DNA from: Clostridia bacterium
Lineage (GTDB): Bacteria > Bacillota > Clostridia > Oscillospirales > RGIG7773
DNA: 8,421 nt
Assembly (NCBI GenBank): GCA_017554835.1
Contig: JAFZHO010000125.1
Coordinates: forward strand, 1 to 8,421
Direction: 5' to 3'
Below are positions 1-4,570 of the stretch, piece by piece; position 1 is the stretch's first letter, and each line of letters opens with the position of its first letter. The position numbers and the translations under genes were made by a program. A model generated the notes under the pieces. The model searched no databases, was not told the origin of the DNA, and saw only the letters and a program-made list of their open reading frames with translations.

Positions 1-202
1 ACAGTAAATGAAGGTGCAACAGTAAATGGTGGATCGGTAACAGGAGCCACAACAAACAAAGGTACAATCGATGGAGCAACAATCGGCGGTACAGTAAACA
101 ATGCTGGTGGTACAATCGAAGATGTAACAGTAAATGAAGGTGCAACAGTAAATGGTGGATCGGTAACAGGAGCCACAACAAACAAAGGTACAATCGATGG
201 AG
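1..202 (+). repeat. Coding tandem repeat, 126-bp (42-residue) period
   Basis: Bases 1-76 and 127-202 are identical over 76 bp, 126 bp apart, so the translated unit is 42 residues. Shorter echoes occur inside the unit: ACAGTAAA, GGTGCAACAGTAAATGGTGG and GGTACAATCGA recur. The peptide is rich in Thr, Gly, Val, Asn and Ile, with motifs such as GATVNGGSV and KGTIDGATI every 5-10 residues. That pattern is typical of beta-helical surface adhesin or cell-wall proteins. The parent protein cannot be identified from two copies. The second copy stops abruptly at 202/203, where the serine hydrolase-like sequence starts. Confidence 0.85.
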
Positions 203-792
203 TTCGCTATATGAACAAGGAATTTCTTGACACCGCTACATCAAAGCTTACCGACAACAACCCCAACGATATTTCAAACTACGGCACATGGGGTTATGGC
301 TATCAGATATGGCAAGCACCAAACGGCGGTTTTGCTTTTATCGGCATGGGCGACCAATTTGCAGTAATAAACCCCGAGGCAAAGGTTTTTTGCAAGAATA
401 TTTTCTTTGATGGCGAAAGTGCAAAGGAAATTGATTTTAATGAGTTTGACTTTGTTATCGATGCCATTGATAGCGTCTCCTCAAAGGTTTTTCTCATTGA
501 AAAATGCAACGAATATAATATTCCCATTATAAGTGCCATGGGTGCAGGAAATAAACTTGACCCTACCAAATTTGAGGTTTCGGATATTTATAAAACCTCG
601 GTTTGTCCTCTTGCCAAAGTTATGCGAAACCGACTAAAAAAATTAGGAATAAAAAAACTTAAAGTGGTTTACTCAAAGGAAATTCCCGTAGAAAAAAAAG
701 AGGAAGAAAAAGCCCCCGGAAGTATCTCTTTCGTGCCTTCCGTAATGGGACTTATTCTCGCAGGAGAAGTAATAAAAGATTTAATAAAATAA
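1..792 (+). CDS. Chimeric open frame: surface-type repeats + serine hydrolase fragment + TcdA C-terminal half (5' partial)
   Basis: The frame is open from base 1 to the TAA at 790-792 (263 residues visible). The first internal ATG is at 211, but the frame has no stop upstream of it. Residues 1-67 are low-complexity Thr/Gly/Val/Asn repeats. Residues 68 to about 122 (WGYGYQIW, GGFAFIGMGDQF) resemble the C-terminal part of class C beta-lactamase-like serine hydrolases. From INPEAKV (367) onward it matches TcdA/CsdL, the E1-like ATP-dependent tRNA threonylcarbamoyladenosine dehydratase: FVIDAIDS, SAMGAGNKLDPTKF and the SFVPSVMGLILAGEVI tail. The TcdA N-terminal ~110 residues with the glycine-rich nucleotide loop are missing, so dehydratase activity is unlikely. 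No natural protein with this domain order is known to me. I infer a chimeric assembly or gene remnant. An annotator starting at 211 would call 193 residues. Confidence 0.6.
   Translation, partial: TVNEGATVNGGSVTGATTNKGTIDGATIGGTVNNAGGTIEDVTVNEGATVNGGSVTGATTNKGTIDGVRYMNKEFLDTATSKLTDNNPNDISNYGTWGYGYQIWQAPNGGFAFIGMGDQFAVINPEAKVFCKNIFFDGESAKEIDFNEFDFVIDAIDSVSSKVFLIEKCNEYNIPIISAMGAGNKLDPTKFEVSDIYKTSVCPLAKVMRNRLKKLGIKKLKVVYSKEIPVEKKEEEKAPGSISFVPSVMGLILAGEVIKDLIK
203..366 (+). pseudogene. Fragment of class C beta-lactamase-like serine hydrolase (C-terminal part)
   Basis: About 55 codons encode RYMNKEFLDTAT, then NYGTWGYGYQIWQAPNGG and FAFIGMGDQFAV. In Clostridia serine hydrolases of the beta-lactamase/penicillin-binding class C fold, this pattern comes after the catalytic domain's first two motifs and includes a GYGYQFW-like strand and a GxGDQ turn. 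The SxxK nucleophile motif and the YxN motif are absent, so the piece cannot be catalytic. It is sandwiched in frame between a surface repeat and TcdA sequence. The right edge is uncertain by several codons because INPE would fit either neighbour. Identification rests on remembered family pattern only. Confidence 0.5.
367..792 (+). pseudogene. tcdA: tcdA (tRNA threonylcarbamoyladenosine dehydratase), 5'-truncated
   Basis: These 141 codons match the C-terminal half of TcdA/CsdL, which uses ATP to cyclise t6A37 to ct6A on ANN-decoding tRNAs. Visible family features are INPEAKV, the Asp-rich strand DFVIDAIDS followed by a Lys/Leu helix, IPIISAMGAGNKLDP, the segment VSDIYKTSVCPLAKVMRNRL, and a C-terminal SISFVPSVMGLILAGEVIK helix. 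The normal N-terminal Rossmann part with its GxGGVGS loop is missing and replaced by unrelated sequence. The stop codon overlaps the terminator at 791-829, so this end of the gene looks native. The true gene would begin beyond the junction near 367. Confidence 0.7.
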
Positions 793-829
793 AATTACCC
801 GCCTTTGAAAATCAAAGGCGGGTAATTTT
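791..829. terminator. Bidirectional intrinsic terminator, 18-bp perfect stem
   Basis: Arms 791-808 and 812-829 are perfect inverted complements around a 3-nt AAA loop. The core is GC-rich (TACCCGCCTTTGA) and flanked by A and T runs, so a U tract follows the stem on either strand. It overlaps the TAA of the tcdA fragment (790-792) and the TAA of the convergent lipoprotein gene (829-831), as expected for a shared terminator between converging genes. Confidence 0.93.
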
Positions 830-1752
830 TATTCTCTTTCTACAAAAACATAGTTTATATATTCATCAACGTCAGAAAATTTTTCTATGGTTGCGTTTTC
901 ATCATTTTTATATTTTTTAAACTGAGATAACATAACGGCTCCGGTGGAAATGAGATTTTGATTTTCGTCGAAAAGCATTTGATGGTAAATATTTGACTCC
1001 ACAAAATAGTTTTCTTCCATTATCTTTACCTCGTTTTTGTAGAGAATATTGTTATAGTAATTTATATACTTTTCTCTGTCGAGGTATTTTAAGCCCTCTA
1101 TAAATTGATAACTATGTATCCTGGTTACTATATATTGACCAACACGAGGAAATGCAACACAATCCTTAAAATCAGAATCATATTTGACTCTGGATGGATA
1201 ATACATATCTATAATTTCTTGCTTTTCCGTCCAGTCCTTCATATAAACGTCAACAATATCTCCTTCTTTGAGGTTGCCGTAATAAACCTTCTGAATATCG
1301 TATTGATATTTCAAATAGTATCTGTCTTTTATTTTAAGCTTTTCTACCTTATTTATTTTTGCAAGAACGTGATTATTTTTAACGCATATATTATTAGGTA
1401 ATGAGTTTAACTTTTTTAACGTTACAGCACCACCAAAAAGTATAACTGACCCCTCTTCCAAAGGTTTTAGAAAACCTTTTCGCTGAGGATAATTATTATA
1501 ATCTATATCAAGATATTCAATAGGATAATTATCCTGAGGACCTATCCATTCGTAAGTTGTTTCTTTATCTTTTTCGGGAGTATTTTCTTTTGTTGGCTCG
1601 AAAATTTCAGAAGTAATTTCGGGCGTAGTCTCTTCCTTTGAAACCTCGGAAAAACTCTCTCCCGTGGCGGAGGGGGCTAACGGTTTTACGGCGCACCCCG
1701 TAAACAGTCCAAAAACCATTACAAAACAAAGTATCAAGCTGATAATTCTCAT
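829..1752 (-). CDS. Putative lipoprotein of unknown function
   Basis: 307 residues, ATG start with AGGAGG at 1760-1765 seven bases upstream. The N-terminus is a type II signal: positive MR, a hydrophobic stretch at residues 3-17, then FTGC with Cys20 as the likely lipidated residue (Phe at -3 is less usual than Leu). Residues ~23-70 are a Ser/Thr/Glu/Pro-rich linker typical of surface lipoproteins. The rest is a charged, Tyr/Lys-rich extracellular domain of about 235 residues. It contains KYQYDIQKVYYGNLKEGDIVDVY, split here as KYQYDIQKVY and GNLKEGDIVDVY, suggesting a beta-rich fold. I recognise no family. It appears monocistronic, with its own promoter (1809-1837) and a shared terminator at 791-829. 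Confidence 0.85.
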   Translation of the reverse strand: MRIISLILCFVMVFGLFTGCAVKPLAPSATGESFSEVSKEETTPEITSEIFEPTKENTPEKDKETTYEWIGPQDNYPIEYLDIDYNNYPQRKGFLKPLEEGSVILFGGAVTLKKLNSLPNNICVKNNHVLAKINKVEKLKIKDRYYLKYQYDIQKVYYGNLKEGDIVDVYMKDWTEKQEIIDMYYPSRVKYDSDFKDCVAFPRVGQYIVTRIHSYQFIEGLKYLDREKYINYYNNILYKNEVKIMEENYFVESNIYHQMLFDENQNLISTGAVMLSQFKKYKNDENATIEKFSDVDEYINYVFVERE

Positions 1753-1808
1753 AAACTTTCCTCCTTTTAAGATATAATAAAGGGAATTTTTAACTCCTTT
1801 ATAATTTC

Positions 1809-1837
1809 ATATTATAAAAAAGTTTTTCCATTGTCAA
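1809..1837 (-). promoter_or_regulatory. Sigma-A-type promoter for the lipoprotein gene
   Basis: On the minus strand a consensus TTGACA (1832-1837) is followed by a TATAATAT stretch (1809-1816). Read as TAATAT (1809-1814) the spacer is 17 bp; read as TATAAT (1811-1816) it is 15 bp. The predicted leader of about 50 nt contains a short hairpin (ATAAAGG...CCTTTAT, roughly 1777-1803) before the ribosome binding site. Confidence 0.7.
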
Positions 1838-1852
1838 TAGAATATCTGAGGT

Positions 1853-2033
1853 TTTTTTATAGTTAACAATCTTTTAATATTTTCCTTGTTTATGTTGCAC
1901 AAATTCGCCCTCTCCGTTTTGTGCAATATGCCAAAAAGGACTTTGTAGGGGAGGATCTCTGCGCCATCCCGCCAAAATGCTTCCACTGTGCAGATGAGGT
2001 GGATTTTTGCAAGGGAATAGTGCTTTTCCTTAC
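1853..2033. other. Gene-free intergenic stretch with two imperfect hairpins, repeat-like
   Basis: The whole gap between genes is 1753-2064. Apart from the promoter at 1809-1837 and the terminator at 2034-2066 it holds no credible gene. Two structures are visible. One is an inverted repeat TTGCACAAA (1895-1903) with TTTGTGCAA (1918-1926), extendable by several pairs with wobbles and with a 14-nt loop. The other is GGGAGG...CCATCCC near 1951-1972, with a one-base bulge. The GTAGGGGAGG...ATCCCGCC core resembles, from memory, GC-rich palindromic intergenic repeats dispersed in gut Clostridia genomes. Copy number cannot be judged from one window. Confidence 0.4.
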
Positions 2034-2066
2034 AAAAAAACTCCCGAAATTTTCGGGAGTTTTTTT
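2034..2066 (-). terminator. Intrinsic terminator after ung (end of the ylxM-ung operon)
   Basis: On the minus strand CTCCCGA pairs with TCGGGAG around a 5-nt AAATT loop and runs into seven T. The mirrored A7 on the other side extends the stem and makes it potentially bidirectional. It overlaps the ung TAA (2065-2067). Confidence 0.92.
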
Positions 2067-2733
2067 AGTCTAAGGACCAGTCTATTTCTTTTTCGCCAAG
2101 AGATTTTAAAATCTCGTTTGTTTTAATAAAATGTCCGCAGCCGAAAAATCCGCCGTAGGCAGATAGTGGGCTTGGATGGACCGTTTCCAGAATAACGTGG
2201 TTTTTATTCGTTATAAGTCGGCCTTTTTCCTTTGCGTTTTTTCCCCATAGAAGAAATATAATCGGTTTTTCCCTCTCGTTCAAAAGTTCTATAACCCTAT
2301 CCGTAAAGTTTTCCCATCCGCAGTTTCTATGGCTATTGGCAGACCCTTCTCTCACCGTTAAAACCGCATTGAGAAGAAGCACTCCCTGATTTGCCCATTT
2401 CGTCAATTCCCCGTGATTTGGAATTGAAATTCCAAGCTCAGAGTTTATTTCCTTGAATATATTTTTTAGTGAGGGGGGCGGTTCTACCCCTTTTTTAACG
2501 GAGAAACAATGCCCGTGGGCCTGGCCTTCCCCGTGGTATGGGTCCTGCCCGATTATAACGACTTTAACGTCCTCGTAAGAAGTATATTTCAAGGCATTAA
2601 ATATATCAAACATTGAGGGGTAAATCTTTTTCGTTTTATATTCTTTTTTCAGAAATTCCCGAAGTTTTTTATAATAATCTTTCTGAAATTCTTCTTTCAG
2701 AAGATTATCCCAACTATTTTGAAGTTCAACCAT
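2065..2733 (-). CDS. ung: Uracil-DNA glycosylase (family 1 UDG)
   Basis: 222 residues, the usual length for family 1 UDG, which removes uracil from DNA as the first step of base excision repair. Motifs are complete. GQDPYH at 62-67 carries the catalytic Asp64. LLLNAVLTVREG (119-130) includes the uracil-contacting Asn122. LLWGKNAKEKG lies at 161-171. HPSPLSAYGGFFG starts at 186 with the second catalytic residue His186 in the DNA minor-groove loop. The ATG is preceded by AAAAGGAG (2743-2750). It is the last gene of the operon. Its ATG lies upstream of the native trmD stop (TGA 2726-2728), giving an 8-bp overlap that suggests translational coupling. The ribosome binding site therefore lies inside the trmD 3' end. 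Confidence 0.97.
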   Translation of the reverse strand: MVELQNSWDNLLKEEFQKDYYKKLREFLKKEYKTKKIYPSMFDIFNALKYTSYEDVKVVIIGQDPYHGEGQAHGHCFSVKKGVEPPPSLKNIFKEINSELGISIPNHGELTKWANQGVLLLNAVLTVREGSANSHRNCGWENFTDRVIELLNEREKPIIFLLWGKNAKEKGRLITNKNHVILETVHPSPLSAYGGFFGCGHFIKTNEILKSLGEKEIDWSLD

Positions 2734-2980
2734 TATAGCCCTCTCCTTTTAAAAATTCCTTATCCTTTTCGGAAAGCTCTGCCTTTTCTAAAAGGTCGGG
2801 TCGGACTTTAAGGGTTTTTTCAAGAGATTTTTCTCTTTGCCATTTTTCGATATTTTTATGATGCCCCGATATAAGCACCTCAGGCACCGTCATACCGTGA
2901 TATTCAAAAGGTCTTGTATACTGAGGGTGCTCTAAAAGCCCGTTATAATGGCTCTCTTTTTCAAAGCATTCCTCATCGGA
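2726..2980 (-). pseudogene. trmD: trmD C-terminal part in the shifted frame
   Basis: In the frame offset from the trmD start, 84 sense codons run from TCC (2978-2980) to TGA (2726-2728) without interruption. They encode SDEECFEKESHYNGLLEHPQ, then YTRPFEYHG, MTVPEVLISGHHKNIEKWQR and a charged helical tail ending GEGYNG. GLLEHPQYTRP and VPEVLISGHH are hallmark TrmD C-terminal motifs (substrate and tRNA-binding domain). Joined to residues 1-159 plus one Leu codon restored by a single inserted T, the product would be 244 residues, the normal length. No other lesion is seen, so the break is recent or a sequence error. This part has no ribosome binding site or start of its own. Confidence 0.9.
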
Positions 2981-3459
2981 TAAACCCCTTCAATCATTCT
3001 CGAAACGCTATCAACGATAACGCAGGCGGCAAGTTCGCCCCCGGTGAGAACGTAGTCCCCTATTGAAATCTCCTCGTCTACTATCTCGTCAATTATTCTC
3101 TGGTCAACCCCTTCATAATGGCCGCAGATAATAGTTATATTCTTATTTTCCGATAGTTTTCTGACCTTATCCTGATTAAGAAGATTCCCCGCAGGAGAAA
3201 CGTAGATAACGTAGGGTTTTTCCCCGATTTCCTCCTTGATATGACAAACTCCGTCAAAAATAGGTTGGGGCTGCATTATCATACCTTTTCCCCCACCGTA
3301 TGGCTCATCATCCACTTTTCTATGCTTATTATCTGAAAAGTCTCTTATATTATGATAATGAATATCCAAAATATTTTTATCGGAAGCCCTTTTTATAATA
3401 CTGTCTTCAAGAGGGGCTTTTACCATTTCGGGAAAAAGGGTAAGTATATCAAATCTCAA
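2932..3459 (-). CDS. trmD: tRNA (guanine-N1)-methyltransferase TrmD, cut short by a frameshift
   Basis: TrmD methylates G37 of tRNAs to m1G using SAM and prevents +1 frameshifting. It is a SPOUT-fold dimer of about 240-250 residues. The frame here is only 175 residues. Residues 1-159 are normal: RFDILTLFPEM, DDEPYGGGKGMIM (50-62), GHYEGVDQR (113-121) and EISIGDYVLTGGELAA (130-145). From residue 160 the protein reads out of frame and stops at 2932. The correct continuation follows in the -1 frame (2726-2980), consistent with one T missing from the run at 2982-2984. The start is TTG (3457-3459), supported by AGGAGG seven bases upstream overlapping the rimM stop. MRFDILTLFPEM fits the family N-terminus, so TTG is secure. 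Confidence 0.93.
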   Translation of the reverse strand: MRFDILTLFPEMVKAPLEDSIIKRASDKNILDIHYHNIRDFSDNKHRKVDDEPYGGGKGMIMQPQPIFDGVCHIKEEIGEKPYVIYVSPAGNLLNQDKVRKLSENKNITIICGHYEGVDQRIIDEIVDEEISIGDYVLTGGELAACVIVDSVSRMIEGVYPMRNALKKRAIITGF

Positions 3460-3470
3460 ACTTTTTCCTC

Positions 3471-3971
3471 CTATTCAAAAAGCCCTTCAAGAGGTCTTAT
3501 TTTCATTTTTTTATCTTTTATATCAATTTCAATAACCGTTTCATCAATATAGGGCAAAAGATATTCTTTTCCCGTTTCTTTATTTTTAATAACAAAAACG
3601 TCTTTTGCGCCGTTCTGAAGCACCTCTGTTATAGTGCCGTAGAACTCATTTGACTTCTCGTCATAAACCTCAATTCCCATCAAATCGGCAATAAAAAAGC
3701 AGTCTTCCTCAAGCATGAAATCCTCTTTATCGGCGTAGAGAACGTAGTTTCTGTATTTTTCTGCCTCGTTAATGGAGTTTATATTTTTAAATTTTATAAT
3801 AACGGTGTCCTTATGAACGCGAAGTGCCTCAATCTCAAGGCAGGTTCCGCTTTTCAGATAAAGATTTTCAAACTCGTAAAAATCCTCGGGAGAATCGCAC
3901 CAGGGCATAACTTTTACCTCACCTCTGATTCCGTGAGTATTGACTATTTTTCCTGTTTCTATTAAATCCAT
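3471..3971 (-). CDS. rimM: Ribosome maturation factor RimM
   Basis: 166 residues, typical for RimM, which binds S19 and assists 30S 3'-domain (head) assembly. The N-terminal RimM beta-barrel begins with TGKIVNTHGIRGEVKVMPW (6-24), the family signature, and runs to about residue 85. The PRC-barrel domain follows, with FFIADLMGIEVYDE (92-105), GAKDVFVI (121-128) and YLLPYIDETVIEIDI (137-151). ATG start with GAGGTG seven bases upstream. The stop TAG (3471-3473) is embedded in the AGGAGG that serves trmD, so rimM and trmD are separated by only 11 bp. The rimM-trmD pairing is conserved in most bacteria. Confidence 0.97.
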   Translation of the reverse strand: MDLIETGKIVNTHGIRGEVKVMPWCDSPEDFYEFENLYLKSGTCLEIEALRVHKDTVIIKFKNINSINEAEKYRNYVLYADKEDFMLEEDCFFIADLMGIEVYDEKSNEFYGTITEVLQNGAKDVFVIKNKETGKEYLLPYIDETVIEIDIKDKKMKIRPLEGLFE

Positions 3972-3993
3972 AAATTCACCTCGTCAAATTAGC

Positions 3994-4030
3994 AAAATTG
4001 GGAAAGACAAGGTCTGCCTTCCCCAAATTT
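3994..4030 (-). terminator. Intercistronic hairpin between khpA and rimM (possible attenuator or processing site)
   Basis: On the minus strand AAAATT, a bulged T and GGGGAA pair with TTTCCC and AATTTT. That is about 12 pairs including one G-T, around a 12-nt apical part. The stem begins at the khpA stop codon. Only a short U-poor tract (TGCTAATTTG) follows, so full termination is unlikely. Partial attenuation, RNA processing or 3'-end protection would fit better. Confidence 0.5.
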
Positions 4031-4260
4031 TAAACAATGTCTATAATGACTTTTTTACCTTCACGGCTCGCAGCAGCTTTTGCAACGCTTCTGATAGCCT
4101 TTGCAATTCTGCCCTGTTTGCCTATAACCCTGCCCATGTCGCCCTCAGCAACAGAAAGCTCATAAACGATAGCGCCGTTTTTCTCTCCTGTTTCTCTGAC
4201 AACAACTTTGGAAGGGTCTTCCACAAGACTCTGGGCAATATAAGTAATAAGTTCTGTCAT
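4030..4260 (-). CDS. khpA: KH-domain RNA-binding protein KhpA (YlqC family)
   Basis: 76 residues, essentially a single type II KH domain. The nucleic-acid-binding loop is GKQG at 47-50 within GRVIGKQGRIAKAI, preceded by two beta strands (KVVVRETG, IVYELSV) and followed by the VIIDIV strand. KhpA is known in Firmicutes as an RNA chaperone partnering with KhpB/EloR, with links to cell-wall elongation and small RNAs. Its position between rpsP and rimM is the conserved one. ATG start with GGAGG nine bases upstream; the gap to rpsP is 14 bp. Confidence 0.96.
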   Translation of the reverse strand: MTELITYIAQSLVEDPSKVVVRETGEKNGAIVYELSVAEGDMGRVIGKQGRIAKAIRSVAKAAASREGKKVIIDIV

Positions 4261-4274
4261 GTTATTGCCTCCAA

Positions 4275-4517
4275 TTATTTAAGAATTCCGTTCTTTTTAA
4301 GAATGGTTCTTACTGCCTCTGTGGGCTGAGCGCCGTTAGAAATCCATTTTGAAGCTTTTTCTGCATCAACTTTGATTTCAGCAGGGTCAGTCATAGGATT
4401 ATAAGTTCCGATTTCTTCGATAAATCTACCATCTCTGGGATATCTTGAATCAGCAACAACTATACGATAAAAAGGAGCTTTTTTAGCACCCATTCTTCTA
4501 AGTCTGATTTTAACCAT
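4275..4517 (-). CDS. rpsP: 30S ribosomal protein S16
   Basis: 80 residues with the S16 signature VKIRLRRMGAKKAPFYRIVV at the N-terminus, then ADSRYPRDGRFIEEIGTYNP and the C-terminal segment WISNGAQPTEAVRTILKK. S16 is a structural protein of the 30S body that binds 16S rRNA early in assembly. Length is normal for bacteria (about 80-90). ATG start with GGAGGTG about six bases upstream. A 53-bp gap with short AT-rich inverted repeats separates it from ffh, the largest gap in the operon apart from that before rimM. Confidence 0.98.
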   Translation of the reverse strand: MVKIRLRRMGAKKAPFYRIVVADSRYPRDGRFIEEIGTYNPMTDPAEIKVDAEKASKWISNGAQPTEAVRTILKKNGILK

Positions 4518-4570
4518 TAATTTTCACCTCCATAGATAATTATATCTAAAGTTAATTCTTTAGCAAGATT

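Noticed and set aside
203..366. A real compact fusion of a serine hydrolase with TcdA.
   Set aside because: Both catalytic motifs of the hydrolase and the nucleotide loop of TcdA are missing, so no working enzyme would result.
1892..1948. 18-codon open frame on the plus strand (starting MLHKFAL) within the intergenic repeat-like region.
   Set aside because: No ribosome binding site, very short, and it lies across an inverted repeat that explains the sequence better.
2980..2990. Programmed -1 frameshift in trmD at GGGTTTA.
   Set aside because: The in-frame codons are GGG GTT TAT, so the heptamer is out of register for tandem slippage; a one-base deletion or sequence error is simpler.
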